64,000 bases of DNA from an uncultured Eubacteriales bacterium. Lineage in GTDB: Bacteria; Bacillota; Clostridia; Christensenellales; UBA1242. The position numbers and the translations under genes were made by a program. The notes beneath the pieces are model-generated. The model had not been told where the DNA came from. It saw nothing but the letters and a program-made list of their open reading frames with translations, and ran no database searches. Of this stretch, positions 53,836-62,886 are shown piece after piece (within the stretch, counting starts at the first letter, position 1; the number at the start of each line of letters is the position of its first letter). Where the stretch lies: contig CAPRTS010000005.1 in NCBI GenBank assembly GCA_948695535.1, positions 1 through 64,000 of the forward strand. The letters are read 5' to 3'.

Positions 53836-56334
53836 TTACCTATTTTCAAACTCCATATTATCAAAATTGCCAAAATAAAAATTACCTTTATCGATTGATT
53901 TTTTCATTAAATCTTCTTTTTTCTTTAATGCTTCATATATTTCGATATCTTTAGATTCTTTTCTATCTGCATCATAAATATTTAAGTAAATATAATAATT
54001 TGTTTTATCTGTATCTTTTATACCTAACCTATGAATGCGATCTCTTGATTGTAAATATTGATAAAGATTATAGTTCATTTCTAGATAATGTGCTTCATGG
54101 CAAGCTTTATGTAAAGAAACTGATTCTGCTAATGTAGCAGGATTTGTTACAATAAATCTTAAATCTCCATAGTTAAATTCATCAATAATTTTATCCCGAG
54201 TATCTTGTGGTGTTTCGCCATATATTGCCTTCGCAGAGTAACCTTCCCTATTGAGAAGATATGTAATTAAGTTTATTGTATCTACAAAGTTACACCAGAT
54301 GCACGCTTTTGCATCTCTTTTTTTTATATTAGCAATGAACTTACAAAGTTTGCTTGTAAGATATTTATTGATATTTTCTTCCTTAATTTCCGAAACATTA
54401 AGCCTGTTAGTTGTATCTTGTTCACATTTAAACGGAATACACCCAATCTCAATTAATTTTATTGCTTCTTCAAGTGGGTTTAATCGTTCCCTTTTAATAT
54501 CATAATATAAACTCTTTTCTCTTTCATTTGTTTGAACATCAATTAAATGATCCGGTTCTGCCAAAGGTACATTTAGATCAAATTTATTTACTCTTATATA
54601 AAACGGATAAAGTCTTTCATTTAATTTTAAATCTTGCAGACCTGTCTTTTTATACTTGCTATCATCTTTCTTTAAGAAAGACTCGTTCATTTGAAAATAT
54701 GATTTAGTAAAATCATCATGCAATAAACTAATCATATTAAATAAGTCAATATAACCATTAGGTAGTGGCGTACCAGTTAATGCAACACGGTATCGAGTTT
54801 TTTTGATTATGTTTTTGATGGCATTATATTTAGGACCATCAAATTTTTTTATTCTATGGATCTCATCAAAAACGACCATTGTATCTTCTTTCACTAATTC
54901 TGCTAATTCGTTTTCTAATCTTGTTACTAATTCATAATTGACAATTATAACTCTTGATGATTTGTAGTCGTGTTGAAGTACATCAACTTTATCACTAACA
55001 CGATCAGAATTAATGAGACAAAGTGGCCGCTTTAACTTTCCTTCTTTTGAAACAATCTTATATTCATCATTCCATGATTTAGCACAATTTACAGGACCTA
55101 TAATTAATAATCTATTAACTTTCTTATTTATATCGGATAAAGTCGATAAATACTCAAATGCGCCCAACAATGTTGCAGTTTTTCCACTACCAGGAACCGA
55201 GAAATTTAAAGACCTTTCCATTTCTATCACGTGAATCGCAGATTGTACCTGTTTTGATTTAAGTGGTCTTTTTAACAAATTATTAATTTTAAATTCATAA
55301 CCCTTAAATTGACTACTTTCAACAAATTTATCACTTTTAATATGTTTCCCTTTTCCCGCCAAAAGATTATAATCTCTATAATTTAAATTGAAAAAATCAT
55401 ATGCTTGTTTTGTAAGGTAAAACGAAATCTTATTATTCAAACATAGTTTTTCGAGTATATTTTTAAATTCATACATCTCGTTCGTCTTTATAATGTTTGC
55501 CGATCTATAACCCTTTTCAGTTTTATTTAAAAAAGAATTATACGCGCCAATTTTTTTAGTGGTTAATAATTCATCAATATTAATATTTGATGTTAATATT
55601 ATTGATTTATCTTCTTCTATATCAAATCTTAAATAATCCGGATTATTTTTGTACTTTTTTATATCATCGTAATCAATATTTTTGATCAACTCATCAACAA
55701 TAGGGTCTGGAAGAGTTATTGTTTCTACACCGTTTTTTTTATTATTCCACATATCATCAAACAAAACGTTTAAATCACGAACAACTTCCAATTCTCTATC
55801 ACTTGGTTTATCCCAATCTAATGTAACCTGAAAAGCTTCATCATTATTGGATACCGCATTTTCTGTAAAATTATTTGAACCAATATAAACTAAATTATGT
55901 ATACCATCTGAAATGATTCCAAATTTATCGTGTACAATTCCACCTTTAGGTTTATATACAAGCCTTACATCAAGTTTACCAACAGCAATAAGATACGAAA
56001 ACAAGTTAATATCTTCCTCTACGCAAAGTTTTTTAATTTCAGAAACAACAATATTTTTGGAAATGTTCTCTTTTCCTCTTAAACTATAACCAGTTCTAAT
56101 TTGATTTAATGTTTCCTGATTTACATCTTGCGAAATTATCAGTTGCATATAACCATCATTATTGGCAAACTCTGGTAATCCCTTTTTTAAATACTTAAAA
56201 ATTCCAGAAGAAAAATACGCTGACATCCTTTTATATAATTTAGCATTATTTAATGCTTTTGAATAAAAATCTGTTACATCTTTAGGATCCGAATATAAAC
56301 TTTTAAAATTTATTCGGGATAAATCTTTACTCAT
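53836..56334 (-). CDS. PLD nuclease-like / SNF2-type helicase fusion
   Basis: 832 residues from the ATG that overlaps the upstream stop (ATGAGTAA). Residues 1-170 form a phospholipase-D-like domain with one HxK motif (VHDKFGIISD, then GSNNFTEN), as in helicase-linked PLD nucleases. A superfamily 2 helicase follows: Walker A SVPGSGKT at about 379-386, VVFDEIHRIK at about 487-496 (DEIH box), VALTGTPLPNG (motif III), and QSRDRIHRLG (motif VI of SNF2 type) near the end. Such proteins translocate on or cut DNA in phage defence. Central gene of the operon. Confidence 0.85.
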   Translation of the reverse strand: MSKDLSRINFKSLYSDPKDVTDFYSKALNNAKLYKRMSAYFSSGIFKYLKKGLPEFANNDGYMQLIISQDVNQETLNQIRTGYSLRGKENISKNIVVSEIKKLCVEEDINLFSYLIAVGKLDVRLVYKPKGGIVHDKFGIISDGIHNLVYIGSNNFTENAVSNNDEAFQVTLDWDKPSDRELEVVRDLNVLFDDMWNNKKNGVETITLPDPIVDELIKNIDYDDIKKYKNNPDYLRFDIEEDKSIILTSNINIDELLTTKKIGAYNSFLNKTEKGYRSANIIKTNEMYEFKNILEKLCLNNKISFYLTKQAYDFFNLNYRDYNLLAGKGKHIKSDKFVESSQFKGYEFKINNLLKRPLKSKQVQSAIHVIEMERSLNFSVPGSGKTATLLGAFEYLSTLSDINKKVNRLLIIGPVNCAKSWNDEYKIVSKEGKLKRPLCLINSDRVSDKVDVLQHDYKSSRVIIVNYELVTRLENELAELVKEDTMVVFDEIHRIKKFDGPKYNAIKNIIKKTRYRVALTGTPLPNGYIDLFNMISLLHDDFTKSYFQMNESFLKKDDSKYKKTGLQDLKLNERLYPFYIRVNKFDLNVPLAEPDHLIDVQTNEREKSLYYDIKRERLNPLEEAIKLIEIGCIPFKCEQDTTNRLNVSEIKEENINKYLTSKLCKFIANIKKRDAKACIWCNFVDTINLITYLLNREGYSAKAIYGETPQDTRDKIIDEFNYGDLRFIVTNPATLAESVSLHKACHEAHYLEMNYNLYQYLQSRDRIHRLGIKDTDKTNYYIYLNIYDADRKESKDIEIYEALKKKEDLMKKSIDKGNFYFGNFDNMEFENR

Positions 56335-57616
56335 CTTTTTGAGCAATCTCCAATCGAATGTTCTCCACTTGATTTACTATATCTGATAGAATTTTTTCTA
56401 TCTCTGACAAAAGATTTTCAGCTGTTGTATTAGCGGCTTTAACTAATGGTTTAACATTCACATTGTCTAAACATTTTCTTGCCATCTTACACTCATTCAA
56501 AGGGATGTCGACTTGGTTTCTTGCCGAAAGCTTATTGAGTTTATTCTCATAGTTTTCCCTATCGTCTTTTGCTGTTTGACTTTCTTTATACTTTTTCAAG
56601 GCATCGATTAATTCACTTACTGTTTGTGCGCCGTTAATAATATTGATTACAGTATCTCCAACAATATTTCTGTGCTGTGTTATTAAATCATTTGTTTCAT
56701 CATTATCTTTAAATATTTTCTTAATTAGCCCATCGCGCAAATTTTGAGTCATTAATGATAAGTCCAATGTTAATAGATAATCAAAGAAAAGATGTTTTCT
56801 TGTTTCTAATTCTAATGCTGAAAGATTTTTACTATCACGAGATAAATAATCAGACAATACTTCTAATGGCCAATAAACTTTCATATCTTCAGCGATCTGA
56901 TATTCATTTTCTTTATTAATATATTCAAGAAATTCTTCGACCAATTTACATGTTTTACAAATTTTATTGATTTTACCAGGTGTCATATCATTACCAAGAA
57001 GGTCTGCTATTGTGTTATAATCAAAACTATCCTCTTCTATTAGCTTATATATACTCATATTTTTATTGATAACGCTGTATGGAACTTTCTCATCAACACC
57101 AAATTGAACCCTTAACTCATATTCTTTAAGAAGTCTATTTGTTATTTTTTTACCATCAACTTTAATTATAGCAGCAAGAAAATAATTAAATCTTTCGTCA
57201 TCCGGATGTTCCCTGTGTAGTCGTCTTAAACACGTAAATCTTCTATTACCATCTATTACGGTTCCCTCATCTAACACTACACCTGGTTCCATTTGCCCAA
57301 AATTTTCAATGTCTCTTTTTGTTGCTGAATTTCTTTCTTCATTTGTCGACCAAATAATGTTTTCGATTTCATTATTATAGTTTTCTGGATCAGTTTTTTT
57401 TAAGTCAGCAAGGTTTTTGTTTTCTTCATTTTCGAGTCTTTTAACTTCCATGAACATACGACCATTATTCAGGTTATACGTTAAAATATCAATTGGAATT
57501 TCATATACTTCATATTCCTTTGCTTCATTACTTATGATAATTTTTTTTTGTTTTGAAGTCCTTTTTATACCCCAGTCATCAAAATTTTCATTAACATTGA
57601 GATCCAAAATTTCCAT
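56327..57616 (-). CDS. ParB-like N-terminal domain protein of the defence-like operon
   Basis: 429 residues. EVYEIPIDILTYNLNNGRMF begins a ParB/Srx-like domain, and QMEPGVVLDEGTVIDGNRRF (about 108-127) is the key motif (DGNRR, compare DGxHR). Many ParB-like domains bind or hydrolyse CTP or ATP, but this is not shown here. A helical region with an HTH-like part (YNTIADLLGNDMTPGKINKI) and a C-terminal coiled coil follow. GGAGGAG precedes the ATG. It overlaps the upstream gene by 26 nt and the helicase gene by 8 nt. Confidence 0.75.
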   Translation of the reverse strand: MEILDLNVNENFDDWGIKRTSKQKKIIISNEAKEYEVYEIPIDILTYNLNNGRMFMEVKRLENEENKNLADLKKTDPENYNNEIENIIWSTNEERNSATKRDIENFGQMEPGVVLDEGTVIDGNRRFTCLRRLHREHPDDERFNYFLAAIIKVDGKKITNRLLKEYELRVQFGVDEKVPYSVINKNMSIYKLIEEDSFDYNTIADLLGNDMTPGKINKICKTCKLVEEFLEYINKENEYQIAEDMKVYWPLEVLSDYLSRDSKNLSALELETRKHLFFDYLLTLDLSLMTQNLRDGLIKKIFKDNDETNDLITQHRNIVGDTVINIINGAQTVSELIDALKKYKESQTAKDDRENYENKLNKLSARNQVDIPLNECKMARKCLDNVNVKPLVKAANTTAENLLSEIEKILSDIVNQVENIRLEIAQKDE

Positions 57617-60032
57617 TTTTTAATATCTCCTCCAATTCTTTTTCATAATATTCTTTACTTAAATATACTTTATCAGATGATAGTGGACAATACAACCCAA
57701 TTTCTGATAATTTTTGACTAGGTATATCATGGCATATACCATATTCATCATTCAACAATTCCTGTAAATCAAGTAAACTAATACTTTTCTTCTCACTAAG
57801 TAAATTATAAAGTAAACTACCAATAGTTAAATCACCTTTACTAAAAATTAACGAAGTATCAGTTTCAATGCAGGAAATTTCTTTAATAGTCATTATTATA
57901 AACTTTAAAATATGATCACCGAAAGAATTGATCAAAGTTTTTGTATCTTCATCTTTTTCCAAAATTTTTCTAAATCTACTTGAATTAATATAATCGTTAA
58001 ATTCGATAATTTCTTCGGCGCTAATACTTTTTAATACCTGGTTCTTTAATCTTTTTATTAAACTAGTTTGCCTTCTTTTTAATATATTTAAGTACTTCTG
58101 TTTAGAAATTTGAACTAGCGAGCAATCCTCTACATACCCACAGCCCTTGTAATAAAAATATTCTTTATTCGCAATTCTACTTAATTCATTTTCATCAATG
58201 ATGAAATCTAAATCTTTGATAACATCATTGACAGCTTCATTTCTATTACTATATTCACTTAAATAAATTGACGTATTTGTTTTTGTGTACCCTAACTTCT
58301 TTAATACATTTTTATTTAACATAACCTGCGCCCGATGACCATATTTAATATCCACCAAATCTTGTAAAAACTTATATCCTATACACCTTTTCCCTTCTAA
58401 AAAATTTTCTAAAAATCTTTTTTCTTCAATGCTGATATCATCATCTAAAGTAATTAAGCCGTCCACATTTTTATATTTTATTAGTACATTATAGAAGTTC
58501 GAAGATATTGAAGATTTTTTTAAACCAGTTTGTTCATTAACGTAACTCAAATATTTATCGACCGTGCATGGCATTTCAAGATCAAGAATCAAATTCTCGA
58601 TAAATAATTCTTTGTTGATACCTTTTACTGCTATTATCGGATTTCTGATGAAATCAATTTTGTCATTGTACTTTTCACTAAAAAGTTTTTTTAAAAGAGT
58701 AAATAATTGGTTTTCATCATTAATATTATTTTTTCTACACAATTCATCATTTCTATTGAAAAACCATTCAACTGAACCATATCCTTCAAATTCTGATAAA
58801 TAATTGTCGCAAGATTCAGTAAACTCATATGACAATTCTTCTGGCTTAAATAATAAAAATTCATAATATTTAACATTTAAAAATAAAGGATCTCTAGATA
58901 TCATATTCGATTTTGATAGTAGACAATTTTTCCTTATATATAATTTATCGTCATAGATTTTTTTATTATCTAAATATTCGTTAAACGCTGACGCTATACT
59001 TTCTAAATTAAAATAATGCAAATTGACAAGTAGTATAAATCGTTTAAAAATTTCAATAAAATTTTTTCTTACCAAATCTCCATCAATTATAATGAGATTT
59101 CTTTTATGTAATTCTTTTTGACCGACTTCTGAATCATACAAATCATAATCTTCTATATACGATAATAAATCTTTCTCTGGATGTAACTTATATTTTAATT
59201 TAATATACTCTATTAAAATTATGTTGTCATACCCAAGAGTGACAAGATCTTGCGTATTTATGTCATATTGACTGAGAAACTGCCTATATTTTTCCTCATC
59301 ATGGAAAACAGGATATAAAGGTAATCGTTGTTTAATCATTAATGAAATATATTGTTTTGAAACTTTAATCTTATCAGCGACTTCTTGAAATGTGCCACCT
59401 TGCAATTTTATTAGTATTATTTTATCTTTTTCATTTGTTGATGACGAAAAATAATCATATATTTTGGGCCTACTGATTTTTAATCCTTCAGTAGTTTCAA
59501 CTATCAATTTTTGTTTAACCATTTGATTAATACACTGATCGTATTCTTCAATTTGTAACTGTTTATACTTATTTAAAATAGTAGTTTTGAGTTCGTTATT
59601 GTGCAATGTTTCTCTGCTTGAAATTTCTTTTAATAATTCTTCTTTCAAATCCATACATGTTTCAAAACCCAGCTCTTTGAGAGCAAACATAATTCTTGAT
59701 TTTGTATTACTATTAAAACTTCTGACATCAATTATTTCTAAATTTTGAGATAATTGATTAATTGAACTACAGTAATGAGCGAGTTTATCAACAATAAGCA
59801 TATTAATATCAAAATAAATCAAGCAATTAATTGAATATATATCCGCATCAATTTTCTGAAAATCTTTAATAATTGATTTTGCCGTTGGAGTTTCACCTAA
59901 AACTTTTAATATGGTTTCTTGTGTAATTATTTCATTGCCCGCTTCATTAATTACACGTAATAACGTTCTACCAGAATGTCCATAATCTATTAAATTAAGT
60001 AATCTAATATTGTGTTTTTTTATATGATCCAT
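57591..60032 (-). CDS. Large protein with sigma-region-4-like HTH, first gene of the defence-like operon
   Basis: 813 residues from MDHIKKHNIRLLNLIDYGHS; AAGGGA lies 6 nt before this ATG. A GTG eight codons up lacks a site. Residues about 202-237 (DKIILIKLQGGTFQEVADKI, then KVSKQYISLMIKQRL) form a helix-turn-helix like sigma factor region 4. The rest is helical with few landmarks; the C-terminal part (SLLDLQELLNDEYGICHDIP) may hold another winged helix. No enzyme motif was found. Probably the DNA-binding or sensing component. Strongly AT-rich, unlike the flanks. Confidence 0.7.
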   Translation of the reverse strand: MDHIKKHNIRLLNLIDYGHSGRTLLRVINEAGNEIITQETILKVLGETPTAKSIIKDFQKIDADIYSINCLIYFDINMLIVDKLAHYCSSINQLSQNLEIIDVRSFNSNTKSRIMFALKELGFETCMDLKEELLKEISSRETLHNNELKTTILNKYKQLQIEEYDQCINQMVKQKLIVETTEGLKISRPKIYDYFSSSTNEKDKIILIKLQGGTFQEVADKIKVSKQYISLMIKQRLPLYPVFHDEEKYRQFLSQYDINTQDLVTLGYDNIILIEYIKLKYKLHPEKDLLSYIEDYDLYDSEVGQKELHKRNLIIIDGDLVRKNFIEIFKRFILLVNLHYFNLESIASAFNEYLDNKKIYDDKLYIRKNCLLSKSNMISRDPLFLNVKYYEFLLFKPEELSYEFTESCDNYLSEFEGYGSVEWFFNRNDELCRKNNINDENQLFTLLKKLFSEKYNDKIDFIRNPIIAVKGINKELFIENLILDLEMPCTVDKYLSYVNEQTGLKKSSISSNFYNVLIKYKNVDGLITLDDDISIEEKRFLENFLEGKRCIGYKFLQDLVDIKYGHRAQVMLNKNVLKKLGYTKTNTSIYLSEYSNRNEAVNDVIKDLDFIIDENELSRIANKEYFYYKGCGYVEDCSLVQISKQKYLNILKRRQTSLIKRLKNQVLKSISAEEIIEFNDYINSSRFRKILEKDEDTKTLINSFGDHILKFIIMTIKEISCIETDTSLIFSKGDLTIGSLLYNLLSEKKSISLLDLQELLNDEYGICHDIPSQKLSEIGLYCPLSSDKVYLSKEYYEKELEEILKNGNFGSQC

Positions 60033-60056
60033 TGTTTCCCTTTGGAATAATACCAC

Positions 60057-60166
60057 CCAATATACTTATCGTTACAGTATTTCCACCTCTAAATATAATA
60101 TAACCACAACTATTAGTCAATGATAGCTAAGTTAATCTAATTAAATGGTTAAACTATTACTATAGT
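60057..60166. promoter_or_regulatory. Divergent control region between the defence-like operon and the XRE gene
   Basis: 110 bp, AT-rich, holding both promoters. On the plus strand TATAGT (60161-60166) directly abuts the XRE start. Short inverted elements (TTAG ... CTAA and GTTAA repeats near 60110-60152) could be the operator of the XRE protein. Confidence 0.4.
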
Positions 60167-60454
60167 ATGGAAAAAATTGAGATTGGTAATAAAATTCGCA
60201 GCCTAAGAATGGAAAAAGGGTTTACTCAATACAAATTGGCGATTTTGTCGGGACAATCACCAAGTTATATTCCCGAAATTGAAAAAGGTAACAAGTGCCC
60301 CACCATCGAAGTACTTGACCATATTTGTTATGCCTTAGGGATTACCTTAGCTGATTTTTTCTCAAAAACGACTAACCAAATTAAAGCCGACAAATTGGCC
60401 AACTTAACTCCTGAACAAAAAGCTTTATTAAACAATTTTTTAAATAGTTTATAA
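60167..60454 (+). CDS. XRE-family helix-turn-helix regulator
   Basis: 95 residues. IGNKIRSLRMEKGFTQYKLA, SGQSPSYIPEIEKGNKCPTI and VLDHICYALGITLADFF form a full Cro/C1-type HTH. A short tail (LTPEQKALLNNFLNSL) follows. Its size and its divergent place next to a methylase-bearing operon resemble the C-proteins that time expression of restriction-modification systems; that role is inference. The next gene is convergent and ends 13 nt away. Confidence 0.88.
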   Translation: MEKIEIGNKIRSLRMEKGFTQYKLAILSGQSPSYIPEIEKGNKCPTIEVLDHICYALGITLADFFSKTTNQIKADKLANLTPEQKALLNNFLNSL

Positions 60455-60466
60455 AATTTTGATATT

Positions 60467-60655
60467 TCATTTTGCTTGTTCCTTTTGCTTGTTGTTGCTG
60501 ATTGTGATTTTTACATCGTGATAAAGCAATCGGGCCAACTGTTTCGCCAGTTCTTTATCTGCCGATAATTTTGCACAACGGTTGCGACTTTCGTCATGAA
60601 AATAAATCACCGAAATGCCGGCAAAGGGGTTTGGCAAATTATCTGTTTTATACAT
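60467..60655 (-). CDS. Small hypothetical protein (62 aa)
   Basis: 62 residues: MYKTDNLPNPFAGISVIYFH, then SRNRCAKLSADKELAKQLAR and a basic tail. AAGGAG lies 5 nt before the ATG, which supports translation. Convergent with the XRE gene. Proteins of this kind occur on conjugative and mobilisable elements; family not recognised. Confidence 0.55.
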   Translation of the reverse strand: MYKTDNLPNPFAGISVIYFHDESRNRCAKLSADKELAKQLARLLYHDVKITISNNKQKEQAK

Positions 60656-61209
60656 CTTCTACTCCTTTTAATGTTGTTACACTGTTACGGGGTGGCGTGG
60701 TAATACTATACACGCCCACGGGCAAGGCGGCTGCGCCGCCATTGCCCGCAGTGCCCCTTACCTATACGCACTTCAAGCAGGGGGTGTTAAGGTTTTATTT
60801 TTATCGCCCCTACTTATAAGCACGGGGAAAGGCAAATGGCAAGGTTTTTATAAAAATGTCCCCTATCTATAACCACGAAAAATAGCAAAAGTTCACGGTT
60901 TTACAATAAATTGTTTGTAATTGTCAATTTATTTGAAATTGCGACAAAAATCCACAGGTCAAACCAGCAAGTAATATCTACATTGAAACAATGTTTTTCT
61001 GCTACCACTGTCGGCAAGCACCGTCAAGGGCGGCGATTTATCTCCCGTTAGGCATAAAACGCCGTCCACTGTGTGGCAGACCCTTGACTGTCCTTGCTGT
61101 CGCCAGTGGGACTGGTAGCCAAGCGGCAATGGCGGAGCCATCGCCTTAAATGGCGCATTACACCCACACGGTGACAATCCCCGTGGACAATGAAGAAAAG
61201 GAGTAAAAA
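60656..61209. other. Non-coding region of the mobile element, with hairpin at 60720-60747
   Basis: No supportable gene. GGGCAAGGCGG and its near complement form a strong GC-rich hairpin at 60720-60747, followed by AT-rich sequence and then another GC-rich, repeat-like stretch (61020-61190) before the recombinase gene. It may hold element-specific control or transfer sites. Confidence 0.4.
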
Positions 61210-62784
61210 ATGAAAAATGCAGTAATTTACGCACGATTTAGTTCGCACGCACAAAACGAACAATCTATTGAAGGACAGTTGGCCGAATGTTACGCATTCG
61301 CCAAACGCAGTGATTTACACATTATCCACGAGTATATCGATAGGGCTTTAACAGGCACAACCGACAAACGTCCCGATTTCTTGCAAATGATTGAAGACAG
61401 CAAGAAAAAGACTTTTCAGTATGTGATTGTCTACCAATTAGACCGTTTTGCTCGTAACCGCTATGATAGTGCAATTTACAAATCTAAGTTAAAGAAAAAC
61501 GGCGTGCGAGCATTGTCTGCTAAAGAGAACATTACCGATGATGCTAGTGGTATTTTGATTGAAGGCGTTTTGGAAAGTATGGCGGAATATTACTCCGCCG
61601 AACTTGCCCAAAAGATTAAACGCGGGATTGCGATTTCGGCGTCTAAATGCAAGTTCTTCGGCGGTGCTGTACCACTGGGTTATAAAGTGGACGCCGAGAA
61701 AAACATTGTGCTTGACGAGAACACTGCCCCAATCGTAAAGCAAATGTTTCAAATGTTGGCCAGTGGCTATAACTATGTGCAAATTGGTAATTATCTCAAT
61801 GAACGCGGTATTAAAACTGCTCACGGGGCAAAATGGAACAAAAACAGTTTTCATAGTATTTTTAGTAATCGCCGTTACTTGGGTAAATATATCTTTCAAG
61901 GTCAGGAAACCGACGGTGGTATTCCACGAATTATTGATGATGACTTGTTTGAACAAGTGCAACAAGTGTTAGCCAAATACGCCGCCGCACCCGCCCGTGG
62001 CAAAGCGAAAGTGCCCTACTTGCTATCCGATAAACTGATTTGTGGTAAATGCGGCGGCAAAATGACGGGCGTCAGTGCCACCAGTAAAACTGGCAAACTG
62101 CGCCATTATTATCACTGTGTTAATGTGCTTCCGTCGCGTCAATGCGATAAGCGTGCTGTACGAAAAAAAGAGATTGAAGACGTCGTTATACAAGAAGTCG
62201 TTCGCACCTTAACCGACGAATTTATTGATCTGGTCGCCGCCGAAACTTACACACTGATTAAAGCCGAACAAAACGACAGTGAAATTAAACGCCTAGAAAA
62301 CTTGGTTGCGTCCAACCAGAAAGCCATTGGTAACCTGATGCAAGCCTTAATGCACGGCAAAGCCACCGACACCATTTTGGCACAAGTTGAAAAGTTAGAA
62401 CACGAAAATAAAGAACTAACCGCCACTATTGACACCGAAAAAGCAATGCAAATTGATTATAGTTACGCCGACATTCGGCAGTGGTTACAGCACTTCCGCA
62501 ACCTTGATTACGACAACTTTCAAAACCGCAAAGCCTTAATCAACACGTTAATTTATCGCGTGATTTTGTATGACGACAAAATGAAAATTTTGTTTCACTT
62601 AAAAAGTGGGCAGAAAGAAGAACTACTGATGAACTTAATATTCCCCGATTACCCTGATGCTAGCACGGCAATGCCCGTCCCAGCAAGTGTCAACAATCAT
62701 TCTTTGTGTTTACGGGGTTCGTATACCCCTGTGGTGGTGGAGATAGCGGGATTCGAACCCACGGCCTTCACGTTGCGAACGTGA
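61210..62784 (+). CDS. Large serine recombinase next to tRNA-Ala
   Basis: 524 residues. YARFSSHAQNEQSIEGQ carries the catalytic Ser, YQLDRFARNRYDS the Arg motif. Then a recombinase domain (AVPLGYKVD ... NRRYLGKYIF), a zinc ribbon (CGKCGGKMTGV ... HCVNVLPSRQC, about 278-320) and a coiled coil. AAGGAG lies 6 nt before the ATG. The last codons (EIAGFEPTAFTLRT) are the antisense of tRNA-Ala, so the frame runs into the tRNA gene. That suggests that the element to the left joined the chromosome at or near the tRNA 3' end. Its own native end may have been different. Confidence 0.88.
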   Translation: MKNAVIYARFSSHAQNEQSIEGQLAECYAFAKRSDLHIIHEYIDRALTGTTDKRPDFLQMIEDSKKKTFQYVIVYQLDRFARNRYDSAIYKSKLKKNGVRALSAKENITDDASGILIEGVLESMAEYYSAELAQKIKRGIAISASKCKFFGGAVPLGYKVDAEKNIVLDENTAPIVKQMFQMLASGYNYVQIGNYLNERGIKTAHGAKWNKNSFHSIFSNRRYLGKYIFQGQETDGGIPRIIDDDLFEQVQQVLAKYAAAPARGKAKVPYLLSDKLICGKCGGKMTGVSATSKTGKLRHYYHCVNVLPSRQCDKRAVRKKEIEDVVIQEVVRTLTDEFIDLVAAETYTLIKAEQNDSEIKRLENLVASNQKAIGNLMQALMHGKATDTILAQVEKLEHENKELTATIDTEKAMQIDYSYADIRQWLQHFRNLDYDNFQNRKALINTLIYRVILYDDKMKILFHLKSGQKEELLMNLIFPDYPDASTAMPVPASVNNHSLCLRGSYTPVVVEIAGFEPTAFTLRT

Positions 62785-62810
62785 CGCTCTACCAACTGAG
62801 CCATATCCCC
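62735..62810 (-). tRNA. tRNA-Ala (CGC)
   Basis: Complete cloverleaf on the minus strand. The anticodon loop TTCGCAA gives CGC. The acceptor stem has the G3:U70 wobble pair that identifies alanine tRNAs. CCA is encoded (62735-62737). Its 3' half overlaps the end of the serine recombinase frame on the other strand. Confidence 0.94.
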
Positions 62811-62886
62811 ACGACAACTCCACCCGTAAGGCTAAGTTGTTTTTGGTGGAGAAGTAATAACCTAAAACGAATATTTTTAGCGTATA

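Noticed and set aside
60959..61263. Minus-strand frames ahead of the serine recombinase
   Set aside because: Low-complexity, Cys- and Pro-rich translations of a non-coding GC-rich stretch, without ribosome sites.
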